Shown here: in pieces, positions 13,774-21,366 of the stretch
Layout: each line of letters opens with the position of its first letter
How positions within the stretch are numbered: position 1 is the stretch's first letter
Assembly (NCBI GenBank): GCA_002212725.1
Contig: MTCR01000153.1
Location: 1 to 33,981 of the forward strand
DNA length: 33,981 bases
Direction: 5' to 3'
DNA from: Sphingobacteriales bacterium TSM_CSM
GTDB lineage: Bacteria; Bacteroidota; Bacteroidia; Chitinophagales; UBA2359
Translations under genes and position numbers: made by a program
Notes under the pieces: model-generated
What the model saw: the letters and a program-made list of their open reading frames with translations, nothing else
What the model was told of the DNA's origin: nothing
Database searches by the model: none

Positions 13774-14445
13774 ATGTATTGGTTAATGTTTGGAGTACTC
13801 ATGTTGGTAAGCATGGCCGTAAGCGGCATGTTAAAATCGAAATTTACCCAATATTCCAAAATGCCCATCAGGCTGAGCGGCAAGGAAGTAGCCGAAAAAA
13901 TGCTTCGCGAAAACGGCATTTATGATGTACAGGTAATTTCGGTGCCCGGCCAACTAACCGACCACTATAACCCCCAAAACAAAACGGTAAACCTGAGCGA
14001 TGTGGTTTATCATGAGCGAAACGTGGCCGCCGCAGCCGTTGCCGCGCATGAGTGCGGTCATGCCGTACAACACGCCACTGCCTATTCGTTTCTTACCATG
14101 CGTTCCAATATGGTGCCGGTGGTAAATGTTAGTTCGCGCCTGGCACAGTTTATTCTTATGGGTGGTGTAATTATGATGGCCGCTACCAAAAGCCCCATTT
14201 TGCTTATGGTGGGCATTTTGCTGTTGGCCGTTACCACCTTGTTTACCCTTATTACGCTTCCGGTAGAATTTGATGCCAGCCGAAGGGCTTTGGCCTGGTT
14301 AAACGGCGCCTCTATTGTTACAGACGAAGAACACGATAAAGCACAAAATGCCCTGTGGTGGGCTGCCATGACCTATGTGGTGGCCGCACTTGCCGCCGTA
14401 GCCAACCTGCTGTACTACATTTCACTGCTCAACAGAAGGGACTAA
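13774..14445 (+). CDS. Membrane zinc metallopeptidase, YugP family
   Basis: A 223-residue protein from an ATG. Residues 1-20 form a transmembrane helix. The zinc motif is H92-E93-C-G-H96, extended as H-E-C-G-H-A-V-Q-H, with further helices at ~115-160 and ~195-218. The upstream stretch L-T-D-H-Y-N-P-Q-N-K-T-V-N-L-S (61-75) and the downstream P-V-E-F-D-A-S-R-R-A are hallmarks of the family called YugP or Zn-peptidase type 2. Length fits the family norm (~225-230). It is an integral membrane protein with the HExxH site probably at the cytoplasmic face; physiological substrates are not known. It follows the nucleotidyltransferase by 109 bases without a clear promoter and is followed by a good terminator hairpin. 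Confidence 0.9.
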   Translation: MYWLMFGVLMLVSMAVSGMLKSKFTQYSKMPIRLSGKEVAEKMLRENGIYDVQVISVPGQLTDHYNPQNKTVNLSDVVYHERNVAAAAVAAHECGHAVQHATAYSFLTMRSNMVPVVNVSSRLAQFILMGGVIMMAATKSPILLMVGILLLAVTTLFTLITLPVEFDASRRALAWLNGASIVTDEEHDKAQNALWWAAMTYVVAALAAVANLLYYISLLNRRD

Positions 14446-14493
14446 ACAGCACAGGTTTACCCCTGCTGCCCTTGCAGGTTTTACCTTATACTC

Positions 14494-14527
14494 AAAGCCG
14501 GCCGCCACAATTGGTGCAGCCGGCTTT
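14494..14527 (+). terminator. Terminator-like hairpin after the YugP-family gene
   Basis: AAAGCCGGC and GCCGGCTTT form a perfect 9-bp G+C-rich stem with a 16-base loop, 48 bases after the stop codon and flanked by A and T runs. It separates the peptidase unit from the next promoter at 14620. Confidence 0.7.
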
Positions 14528-14619
14528 GTAATTTGCGGTAAATGCAGCGCTAACAGGGCAGCAAACCCTTACAAATACCACAAGTAAAACCCGAAAGGGA
14601 AAAAAACGGCCAAAAATTG

Positions 14620-14627
14620 TATCTTTG
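14620..14627 (+). promoter_or_regulatory. -7 element (TATCTTTG) for the thioredoxin-like lipoprotein
   Basis: TATCTTTG is an exact TAnnTTTG element, followed by the common GC start context. A transcript would begin near 14634, 60 bases before the chosen ATG at 14694. No convincing -33 TTTG was found upstream. Confidence 0.5.
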
Positions 14628-14693
14628 CACCCTGTTAAAACCAATATGTCGCAAAAATTTGTTCAACTGTTTTTTAATAAAAAAACACCCGCC

Positions 14694-16145
14694 ATGCTTC
14701 ATAAACTTCTTGCCCTGTTGTTTTTTGTAACCGCCATTATGGCTTGCGGCAACACCAAAACCACTGTGCCGGCAGGTATGCAAAGCGCCGAACCGGCCAC
14801 AAAAGATGCCCTCATAAATATAACCGTTGAAGGGCTGATGAGCGGAACCGCAAAACTTGTAGGCGTTTATGCCGACCAAAATTTCTTAGCCGACTCGGCC
14901 AAAGTAAGCCCCGAAGGCTCCTTTACCTTTCAACGCGACTCGGCCTATCTTTCGGGTTTGTATTTTGTAATAGTGCCCGGTGACAAAAATTTTCAAGTTA
15001 TTATAGATGCTAACCAGCATTTTTCCATGAAAACCAAACAGGGAGATTTTGTAAAATATATGGAAGTTACCGGCTCCATAGACAATACCCTGCTGTATGA
15101 AAGCCTCAAATTTCAGGCAGAAGTGGACAAAAAGTTTGAAAACATACAAAAACGCCTTAATCAGTTAGCCAAAAACTCGCCCGAATATGCGCAGGCCAAG
15201 GCAGAACAAGACAAACTGCTTACAGAACGGGCAGAGCATGTTGAAAAATTCAGGAAAAACCACCCCACCGCCTTTTTTACCAAGTTTAAAATTGCCGGAC
15301 AAAACCCGCCCATTGAAGAACCCAAAAAACCCGATGGAACGCTGGATACCATTATGCAAAGCTACCTCTACCGCTCAAAATTCTGGAACGACGTTGATTT
15401 TTCGGATGTGCGATTGCTGAGAACACCGGTAATTCACAACAAACTAAAAAGATATATTACCGAAATCACGCCGCAAATTCCCGACTCCATCATTAAATCG
15501 GCCACCTTCGTAACCGATAAATCGCTGGCAAACAAAGAAATGTTTAAATTTGTAGCCAACTGGATTGCCCTGCAATACCAGGCCACCAAAACCAAGGTAA
15601 TGGGCGGCGAGGCAGTATATGCCTATATGATTGACAAATATTTTACCCGTGAACTGGCCTATTGGTCAGACTCTACCGAAATAAAAGGCCTTCGCAAACA
15701 AGCCGCCGAAATTGGCGTAAGTGTGTTGGGTAAAACCGGGCAAGATGTGCGCGCCAAAGACCCCACCGGTCAATACCGCTCTTTGTACGACCTGAAAACG
15801 CCTTATTTACTGGTATATATTTATAACCCCGATTGTGAGCATTGCCAAAAGGAAACCCCGCTGATAAAACAAGTGTATGAAAAATGGAAGCCCAAAGGCT
15901 TTTTTGACGTCTTTGCCATTGCCACCGAAACCGACGACGCCAAATGGAAAAACTATATAGCCAAAGAAAAACTTACCTTTACCAATGTATTTGACCCCAC
16001 CTACGAAAGCAAATACTACCTGAAATACCATATTGATATTACCCCGGAATTATACCTGCTCAACAAAGACCGCAAAATTATTGCCATGAACATAGATGCC
16101 GCCCAACTTGACCAACTGCTTACCGAAGAGTTTTCAAAAAAATAA
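14694..16145 (+). CDS. TlpA/ResA-like thioredoxin-domain lipoprotein with DUF4369-type N-terminus
   Basis: A 483-residue protein. The ATG at 14694 directly precedes a lipoprotein signal peptide with lipobox I15-M-A-C18; an in-frame ATG at 14646 would put 16 polar residues in front. Residues ~35-125 are a beta-rich domain like DUF4369, and residues ~130-340 a long helical region with charged coiled-coil stretches, as in DUF5106-type proteins. Residues ~345-483 are thioredoxin-like with the redox pair C381-E-H-C384, preceded by Y-I-Y-N-P-D and followed by a cis-Pro region (D-I-T-P-E-L-Y-L-L). It should be anchored in the membrane facing the periplasm and reduce or oxidise disulphides there. The client is unknown; CEHC is not the standard CPxC motif. 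It has its own promoter and is followed by a hairpin, then by porQ. Confidence 0.87.
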   Translation: MLHKLLALLFFVTAIMACGNTKTTVPAGMQSAEPATKDALINITVEGLMSGTAKLVGVYADQNFLADSAKVSPEGSFTFQRDSAYLSGLYFVIVPGDKNFQVIIDANQHFSMKTKQGDFVKYMEVTGSIDNTLLYESLKFQAEVDKKFENIQKRLNQLAKNSPEYAQAKAEQDKLLTERAEHVEKFRKNHPTAFFTKFKIAGQNPPIEEPKKPDGTLDTIMQSYLYRSKFWNDVDFSDVRLLRTPVIHNKLKRYITEITPQIPDSIIKSATFVTDKSLANKEMFKFVANWIALQYQATKTKVMGGEAVYAYMIDKYFTRELAYWSDSTEIKGLRKQAAEIGVSVLGKTGQDVRAKDPTGQYRSLYDLKTPYLLVYIYNPDCEHCQKETPLIKQVYEKWKPKGFFDVFAIATETDDAKWKNYIAKEKLTFTNVFDPTYESKYYLKYHIDITPELYLLNKDRKIIAMNIDAAQLDQLLTEEFSKK

Positions 16146-16146
16146 C

Positions 16147-16171
16147 ATTCTGCCCTAAATGCCGGCAGAAT
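16147..16171 (+). terminator. Short hairpin after the thioredoxin-like lipoprotein gene
   Basis: ATTCTGCC and GGCAGAAT pair over 8 bp with a 9-base loop, beginning just after the stop codon. There is no T run, so this may be a 3' stabiliser rather than a full terminator. Confidence 0.4.
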
Positions 16172-16257
16172 ACAGGGGTTACAGCGGCATATAGCTACCC
16201 CACAAGGGTAATGAGCAACAATACCTGTTAGTTATTCCTGACATGTAGGTGGTAGTC

Positions 16258-16285
16258 CTGCTTTGCCGGTAATCAGACAAAGCAG
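16258..16285. repeat. 8-bp inverted repeat just upstream of the porQ -7 element
   Basis: CTGCTTTG and CAAAGCAG are exact reverse complements separated by 12 bases. The right arm ends 13 bases before the -7 element at 16299, where a -33 element would be expected, so it could be an operator; this is inference from position. Confidence 0.4.
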
Positions 16286-16298
16286 AAATTGTAGGCAT

Positions 16299-16306
16299 TA
16301 ACTTTG
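16299..16306 (+). promoter_or_regulatory. -7 element (TAACTTTG) for porQ
   Basis: TAACTTTG fits TAnnTTTG fully and lies 56 bases before the ATG at 16363. No standard -33 element is seen at 19-21 bases; an inverted repeat occupies that place. Confidence 0.5.
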
Positions 16307-16362
16307 CCGTGCAACCGCAGGTGTGTTTTTTTTATCTACCTTACCGGCACAAACTCACCAAT

Positions 16363-17394
16363 ATGAAAGCAAAGCAGTTGTTAGCGGTTTTATTGTTTAT
16401 GCTTCCGGCCGGCCTCATTGCACAAGTTACGGGCGGGCAATATACTTATGCCTTTTTAAACCTGCCTGCCTCTGCAAGGTTAAACGCTTTAGGAGGATGC
16501 CAAATTGCACTTGCCGACAACGATGTGAGCCTTGGCACTCAAAATCCTGCCCTATACAACCCCGAAATGCACCAACAGGCGCAGTTTAACCACGATATAT
16601 ACCTGGCCGGCATACAGCATGGTTATGCGGCTTATGCGCGCCATTTCGACAGCCTTGCCACCACCTTTGCAGCAGGCATACAATACGTTTCTTACGGCAA
16701 ATTTACCCAAACCGACGAAACCGGAACCGAAACCGGACAGTTTAGCGGTGGCGAATATGCTATTACGCTGGGCGCCGGCAGAAAATATAAAAACCTTTCT
16801 TACGGGGTAAATCTCAAATTCATAGGTTCGCACCTGGAAAGCTACAACTCTTTTGGCATGGCCGTAGATGCCGGTGCCCAATACCATAACCCCGAAAAAC
16901 AGTTTTCGGCAGGGGTGGTGTTAAAAAACATCGGAACACAGTTGAGCACTTACAACGGCACGCGCGAAAACCTGCCATTCGACCTTCAGATAGGCATTTC
17001 GCAAAGGCTGAAATACCTGCCATTCAGGCTAAGCATTATTGCCCACCATTTATATACCTGGAACATACGTTATAACGACCCCGCCCTGCAACAAGACCAA
17101 ATTATTGACACCGGACAAGATACCAAAGAAAAAAAATACATTGCCGACAAATTGTTTCGCCACCTTGTTTTTAATGGCGAGTTGTACCTTGGTAAAGCGC
17201 TCAGGGTAAATTTTGGGTACAACCACTTGCGGCGGCAAGAGTTAGGCATAGCTGCCAAACGCACCCTATCGGGTTTTTCATTTGGGGCGGGCATTACCAT
17301 TAAACGGTTTTCGGTAAGTTATGCCAAAGCCATTTACCATGCCGCCGGTGGCAATAACCACATAGGGTTAAGCATTAACCTGCAAGAATGGTAG
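16363..17394 (+). CDS. porQ: Type IX secretion system outer-membrane protein PorQ
   Basis: A 343-residue protein from the ATG at 16363, which opens a clean signal peptide (M-K-A-K-Q, hydrophobic core, L-I-A-Q); a GTG 18 codons earlier was rejected. The mature start T-G-G-Q-Y-T-Y-A-F-L-N-L-P-A-S-A-R and the alternating beta strands ending in N-L-Q-E-W fit the FadL-like 14-strand barrels of the PorV/PorQ family. The blocks L-G-G-C-Q-I-A-L-A-D, F-S-G-G-E-Y-A, V-V-L-K-N-I-G-T-Q-L-S-T-Y and L-P-F-D-L-Q-I-G point to PorQ specifically. PorQ works in the attachment complex of type IX secretion at the outer membrane. Here it stands alone behind its own promoter and converges with the MgtC/DUF4010 gene, with 5 bases between stops. 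The rest of the secretion machinery is not in the window. Confidence 0.88.
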   Translation: MKAKQLLAVLLFMLPAGLIAQVTGGQYTYAFLNLPASARLNALGGCQIALADNDVSLGTQNPALYNPEMHQQAQFNHDIYLAGIQHGYAAYARHFDSLATTFAAGIQYVSYGKFTQTDETGTETGQFSGGEYAITLGAGRKYKNLSYGVNLKFIGSHLESYNSFGMAVDAGAQYHNPEKQFSAGVVLKNIGTQLSTYNGTRENLPFDLQIGISQRLKYLPFRLSIIAHHLYTWNIRYNDPALQQDQIIDTGQDTKEKKYIADKLFRHLVFNGELYLGKALRVNFGYNHLRRQELGIAAKRTLSGFSFGAGITIKRFSVSYAKAIYHAAGGNNHIGLSINLQEW

Positions 17395-17399
17395 TTTCC

Positions 17400-18701
17400 T
17401 TAACTGAAAAGTAGCCACAAAAATCCAAGCAACCCTGTTAAAAAAACCATACCGTAACCCAAGGTCATATACCGGCGCAAAGAGGCACTGCCAAACCAGA
17501 TAGAAATTACGGCCTTAACCACTGTATTGCTGAGGGCGGCAAGCAAAATGGCACTTTGTACTGTTGCTGCATCAATGCCTGTATTGCCCAATTTAGCAAG
17601 AGATATGGTTATGGCGTCAATATCAGATAGGGCGGCTACGCTGCTGGCAATTAAAATACCACTCTTGCCCAAATATTGGTTGGCGGCGCTCACCAAAAGC
17701 AAAATTCCGCCATATACTACGCCAAAAAACAAGGCATCGCGCAAATTCAGGGGGTTGCCCAATGGCACTTCGGTATCGGGCTGAGCCGTTGTTACTAATT
17801 TTCGGTACCAAAAAATTATCAGCCCCATACTGCACAGTAACAGCAGTAACAAAGGCGGTAGCATTGCCGGAAGCAGGGAGGCATTAAACAAATACAGCCA
17901 AATCATTACCCGCACAACCATTATGGTACTTGCAGCTAATATTGCTATCGCACAATGCACTGTATAATCTTTCATTTCGTGGCTTTTTTTTGAATAATTC
18001 CACGTAACAGCAGTACTCGAAACCAATCCGCCCAAAATACCGGTAAGCAATATGCCTTTTCGGGCACCCAAAATTTTTACCAATATATACCCAACAAACC
18101 CAATGGCTGAGGTTAATACCACTACCCAACCAATTTCAGAGGGGTTTAATACTTCATAAGGGCCATAACTTTTGTTGGGCAAAAAGGGCAATATTAACAA
18201 TGCTATAACTACAAACTTAATAAATGCATACAACTCATCATTGGTAATTTTGCCTATGAGGGTTTTAATTTCAACTTTGAGCGATAAAATAATGAGCATG
18301 AATACCGTTACAATAAGGCTTAGCTGAATATACCCCATTAGCGTAATGCCGCCAAGCAGGTAGGTAACAATAAGCGCCACTTCGGTAGTGCCGCCTGTAT
18401 GCCCGTTGCGGTAGGTAAGCACATAAGCAACCATGGTAAAGGCCGTTAGCCCAAACAAAGTAACCTCAAAAATCCAGGTAGAAAGGTAAAATTTAAGAAA
18501 GGCTGCCAGAAAGCCCATCATAGATACCAGTGTAAAAGTGCGTACACCGGCAAATATTTCTATCTGTTGCGGTAAAAAAGACCTTTCCCGCTCCAGACCT
18601 ATTACAAAACCAATGCCGGCGGCCACCAAAAACCGCACAAAAAAATCGTACTGCGTTAGCCACAGGCTTTCTGCCGTGGCAATTTGAATAATATCGTTCA
18701 T
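17400..18701 (-). CDS. MgtC/SapB-DUF4010 membrane protein
   Basis: A 433-residue polytopic membrane protein with roughly 11-13 hydrophobic helices. The N-terminal part (~20-150) holds the MgtC/SapB hallmark G-I-G-F-V-I-G-L-E-R-E-R and a later G-V-R-T-F. The C-terminal part (~190-430) matches the DUF4010 pattern with G-L-V-S-S-T-A-V-T and S-S-V-A-A-L-S-D-I-D-A-I-T-I-S. Proteins with this architecture are common in bacteria and are presumed to be inner-membrane transport or ion-homeostasis proteins; MgtC itself affects ATP synthase and Mg2+ adaptation, but that role should not be carried over. The start is the ATG at 18701. It is the only gene of its unit, convergent with porQ and divergent from the GNAT gene. 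Confidence 0.88.
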   Translation of the reverse strand: MNDIIQIATAESLWLTQYDFFVRFLVAAGIGFVIGLERERSFLPQQIEIFAGVRTFTLVSMMGFLAAFLKFYLSTWIFEVTLFGLTAFTMVAYVLTYRNGHTGGTTEVALIVTYLLGGITLMGYIQLSLIVTVFMLIILSLKVEIKTLIGKITNDELYAFIKFVVIALLILPFLPNKSYGPYEVLNPSEIGWVVVLTSAIGFVGYILVKILGARKGILLTGILGGLVSSTAVTWNYSKKSHEMKDYTVHCAIAILAASTIMVVRVMIWLYLFNASLLPAMLPPLLLLLLCSMGLIIFWYRKLVTTAQPDTEVPLGNPLNLRDALFFGVVYGGILLLVSAANQYLGKSGILIASSVAALSDIDAITISLAKLGNTGIDAATVQSAILLAALSNTVVKAVISIWFGSASLRRYMTLGYGMVFLTGLLGFLWLLFS

Positions 18702-18745
18702 ACACCCATTTTCCCTACTAAATTACAAAGTCTTTAATTTGCGTG

Positions 18746-18753
18746 TATATTTG
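18746..18753 (+). promoter_or_regulatory. Candidate -7 element upstream of the GNAT gene
   Basis: TATATTTG matches TAnnTTTG and lies 138 bases before the ATG at 18891, in the gap between divergent genes. No -33 element was recognised, so this is a weak call. Confidence 0.3.
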
Positions 18754-18890
18754 CCGCAGTATTTTTTGCAATCACACTACCGGCGCTGCACTTAATGCTA
18801 CTCTGCAAATAATTTTTTAGGCAAAATCGCTTTAAACCATGTGGGTTATTGACATAAAATGATATAACTCCCCCGTAATCAAAAACAACC

Positions 18891-19424
18891 ATGAAGCATA
18901 CTTTTGAAACCGGCAGGCTTACCCTGCAACTCATTTGCCCTGCAGATGCGGACTTTATTTTGCAACTGCTTAATACCGACGGCTGGTTGCAGTTTATTGG
19001 CAACAAGCAGGTATATACCCAAAATGATGCCATTCATTATATTGATAAAATTCTGGCAACCGAAAACTTGTATTATTGGACGGTAAAGTTAAAACCCGAT
19101 GATGCGCCGGCAGGACTTGTTACCTATCTTAAACGAAATTACCTGCCGCATTTTGACATAGGGTTTGCTTTTTTACCTTGTTACCAAGGAACAGGCTATG
19201 CCTTCGAGGCAACAAGCGCCATTTTAGCGTATGTTTCAACCAAACTGCAACACGAAACCGTACTTGCCATTACCGTTGCAGGTAATACCGCTTCCATAAA
19301 ACTGCTTGAAAGGTTAAACTTCAGTTATGAGAAAACCATAGAAACCGAAAACGGTACACTGCTGGTTTATGCCTGTAAAACAAATGGCAGTGCAATAAGA
19401 AAAAGTGTTCCTGAAGCCGGTTAA
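18891..19424 (+). CDS. GNAT-family N-acetyltransferase (RimJ/RimL-like)
   Basis: A 177-residue cytoplasmic protein. The opening F-E-T-G-R-L-T-L-Q-L and the following helix fit RimJ/RimL-type acetyltransferases. The beta-bulge region (D-I-G-F-A-F-L, residues ~85-92) is followed by the acetyl-CoA-loop equivalent Y-Q-G-T-G-Y-A-F-E-A, and N-T-A-S-I-K-L-L-E-R-L-N-F (~130-145) is the usual C-terminal motif. The enzyme would transfer an acetyl group from acetyl-CoA to an amine; the acceptor (ribosomal protein, small molecule or antibiotic) cannot be told. It is a single gene ended by a strong bidirectional terminator and converges on greA. Confidence 0.88.
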   Translation: MKHTFETGRLTLQLICPADADFILQLLNTDGWLQFIGNKQVYTQNDAIHYIDKILATENLYYWTVKLKPDDAPAGLVTYLKRNYLPHFDIGFAFLPCYQGTGYAFEATSAILAYVSTKLQHETVLAITVAGNTASIKLLERLNFSYEKTIETENGTLLVYACKTNGSAIRKSVPEAG

Positions 19425-19460
19425 GCAGCCATACCTTTTACAAACCCGCTTATTTATAGC

Positions 19461-19495
19461 AAAAGAGGCTGCCCTTTTCGGACAGCCTCTTTTTT
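19461..19495. terminator. Bidirectional intrinsic terminator between the GNAT gene and greA
   Basis: AAAAGAGGCTG and CAGCCTCTTTT are exact reverse complements around an 11-base centre. The A run on one side and T run on the other let the stem end transcription from both strands, which fits the convergent gene arrangement. Confidence 0.88.
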
Positions 19496-19528
19496 GGCAA
19501 GTCACAAAACTTGCTTTATAGTTTGCGG

Positions 19529-19999
19529 TTAACGCGAAATTTCCAGTATTTCCAGCTTCATTACACCCGAAGGCACCTTTACCTCAACCACATCACCTAC
19601 CGACTTACCAAGCAACCCCTTGGCAATTGGCGTATTGACCGATATTTTGCCCGATTTTAAATCGGCTTCATTTTCGGTAACAATCATAAAGTCGGTAACT
19701 TTATTCAGCGATAAATTTTTAAGTTTCACCTTCGACAAAATTGCCACCTTTGAGGCATCGAGTTTGCTGTCGTCTAATAAGCGGGCCGCTGCCAGTTCGG
19801 TTTCCAGTTGTGCTATTTTGCGTTCTAACATGCCTTGTGCCTCCTTTGCAGCATCATACTCTGCATTTTCCGACAAATCTCCTTTTTCCCGTGCTTCTGC
19901 TATTTGTCTGGAAATATCTGCCCTCCCGCTTGTTTTAAGCGTTTGCAATTCTTTTTTCAGATTTTCCAACCCTTCGCGGGTATAATACTTAATCTCCAT
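19529..19999 (-). CDS. greA: Transcription elongation factor GreA
   Basis: The ATG at 19999 gives 156 residues, the normal GreA length; an earlier in-frame ATG at 20047 would cross a hairpin. The N-terminal coiled coil carries the acidic tip G-D41-L-S-E44-N-A-E-Y, with D41 and E44 at the same positions as in the E. coli protein. The C-terminal FKBP-like domain includes the final V-E-V-K-V-P-S-G. GreA enters the secondary channel of RNA polymerase and stimulates cleavage of backtracked transcripts. It has its own unit here, preceded by a leader with a perfect hairpin (20039-20063) and followed by the shared terminator with the GNAT gene. Confidence 0.96.
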   Translation of the reverse strand: MEIKYYTREGLENLKKELQTLKTSGRADISRQIAEAREKGDLSENAEYDAAKEAQGMLERKIAQLETELAAARLLDDSKLDASKVAILSKVKLKNLSLNKVTDFMIVTENEADLKSGKISVNTPIAKGLLGKSVGDVVEVKVPSGVMKLEILEISR

Positions 20000-20038
20000 G
20001 ATTTTGAAAAAATTTCGGTTTAAAACAATAAAAATTAA

Positions 20039-20063
20039 TTCGGGCACTTATGGGGTGCCCGAA
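20039..20063 (-). promoter_or_regulatory. Perfect 9-bp hairpin in the greA leader
   Basis: TTCGGGCAC and GTGCCCGAA pair exactly around a 7-base loop, 40-64 bases before the greA ATG. On the minus strand a T-rich stretch follows, so it may be an attenuator-like or terminator element ahead of greA; its role is not established. Confidence 0.5.
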
Positions 20064-20143
20064 GTTTCTTATTGAAAAAAAGTAAGTCAATGTCATTTTA
20101 CAACTTTCAAAGTTTGCGGCATTTATACCGGCAGCCTTTGAAA

Positions 20144-20179
20144 AAAAGAAACGTTTCCGGTAAGAGAAACGTTTCTTTT
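20144..20179 (-). terminator. Strong terminator after the PorV/PorQ-family gene, built from a repeated palindrome
   Basis: AAAAGAAACGTTTC and GAAACGTTTCTTTT are exact reverse complements around 8 bases, and on the minus strand the stem runs into a row of Ts. Each arm contains the 10-bp palindrome GAAACGTTTC (20148-20157 and 20166-20175), so the element is a direct and an inverted repeat at once. It closes the surface-export cluster. Confidence 0.8.
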
Positions 20180-20236
20180 GCAAGTATATGAAACAACAAG
20201 AAAAGCAGCTTAGTTCAACAAAGCAAACTTTTTTTC

Positions 20237-21295
20237 TTAGAGATTAATACGCACACCAATGGTGTGGGTTCCATTGTAGGGGTTGGTAGCCCGGTAGGCA
20301 TAATCAATGCCCAAGCCCGATTCTCCGCCCTTTTTAAACGGAACTTCTACACTAACACCGCCGCAAAGCCCGGTGTAAGCTGTTGCCCGCTGTTCAAAGT
20401 CAAGGGTTTTGGCAATACCGTCTTCGTATCGGTAGCCGCCTCGCAGCATAAACATTTCATGGAAAGCGTATTCAATGCCGCCGCCAAACTGGTCGCGCGA
20501 GAAAGAGTTAGAGGTAAAATTTCCCAAAACGGTTAGGCGGTGGTGTTCGCCCATTAAAATATCGTAGGCCGCGCCAATATTAAGCGTAGAGGGCAATTCA
20601 TATTTTTCGGTGCGTTGCGAAACGGTAAATGAATAACCTTGGGGCGCTTCGAGTTTGGTTGCCAAACCGTCGCCGGCAAATCGCATGGGCGTTCCTACAT
20701 TGCGCAGCGAAATGCCAAAGTGAATATTGTCATCGGGGCCTGTTACATATTGAATTCCCATGTCGAAGGCGGCGCCAAAAGCATTGGCGTCAGCAATAGA
20801 GTGGTTTATCATATTTAACTGAAAGCCCACATGAATACTGTTTGAAAAAGACCGCGCATAGGCAATGCCCAAATTAAGCAATTGCGGGCGGAAAGTTGCC
20901 CCGGAATTGCCTTCGGGGGCAGAAACGGTAGTAACGGGTATTTCGCCAAAGCCCATGGAAAATACATTAATTCCCAAAACATTACTTTCGCCCAGGCGTT
21001 GCGCAAAGCCAAGCGCATTAACGGTTACGCCGCTGCCCTTTAACCACATGCTGTTGGCAAACACCAACTGGGTTTTGTTAATAAAAGTTAGTCCGGCCAC
21101 GTTATTGCGCATTGCCTCGGCACCATGCACAAAAGAACTGTTCATTCCATGCAAACCTGCACTTTGCCCCCAGGGGTTAATGAGCAGTTCTGTGGCACCG
21201 GCCTGCCCTGCCCTGTCTTTGTTACCGGCTTTGCTTAATTGTGCCGGCAGAAGCACAATGGTTGTTAATATTACTAAAGTAATTATTTTTTTCAT
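20237..21295 (-). CDS. PorV/PorQ-family outer-membrane barrel of the surface-export cluster
   Basis: A 352-residue protein with a signal peptide (M-K-K-I-I, hydrophobic core, cut near S-K-A-G). The mature start D-R-A-G-Q-A-G-A-T-E-L-L-I-N-P-W-G and N-N-V-A-G-L-T-F are characteristic of the group called PorV/PorQ family. Alternating beta strands run to the C-terminal I-G-V-R-I-N-L, as in FadL-like barrels. Family members such as PorV shuttle type IX cargo to the attachment complex or bind the translocon plug. This one is the third gene behind a TonB-dependent receptor and a 1543-residue secreted protein, so it is likely a dedicated partner of that secreted protein rather than the general PorV. 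It is separated from the upstream gene by a 71-base gap containing a hairpin. Confidence 0.82.
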   Translation of the reverse strand: MKKIITLVILTTIVLLPAQLSKAGNKDRAGQAGATELLINPWGQSAGLHGMNSSFVHGAEAMRNNVAGLTFINKTQLVFANSMWLKGSGVTVNALGFAQRLGESNVLGINVFSMGFGEIPVTTVSAPEGNSGATFRPQLLNLGIAYARSFSNSIHVGFQLNMINHSIADANAFGAAFDMGIQYVTGPDDNIHFGISLRNVGTPMRFAGDGLATKLEAPQGYSFTVSQRTEKYELPSTLNIGAAYDILMGEHHRLTVLGNFTSNSFSRDQFGGGIEYAFHEMFMLRGGYRYEDGIAKTLDFEQRATAYTGLCGGVSVEVPFKKGGESGLGIDYAYRATNPYNGTHTIGVRINL

Positions 21296-21327
21296 TTGAA
21301 ATTAATTTTCAACTTAGTTAATAAAGG

Positions 21328-21362
21328 AAAATGGCCGGCGGCAGGTTACCGCCGGTCATTTT
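21328..21362 (-). terminator. Hairpin between the 1543-residue protein gene and the PorV/PorQ-family gene
   Basis: AAAATGGCCGGCGG and CCGCCGGTCATTTT pair over 14 bp with one wobble around a 7-base loop, within a few bases of the upstream stop codon. It is strong enough to act as a partial terminator or to define the 3' end of the long message. Confidence 0.7.
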
Positions 21363-21366
21363 AATT

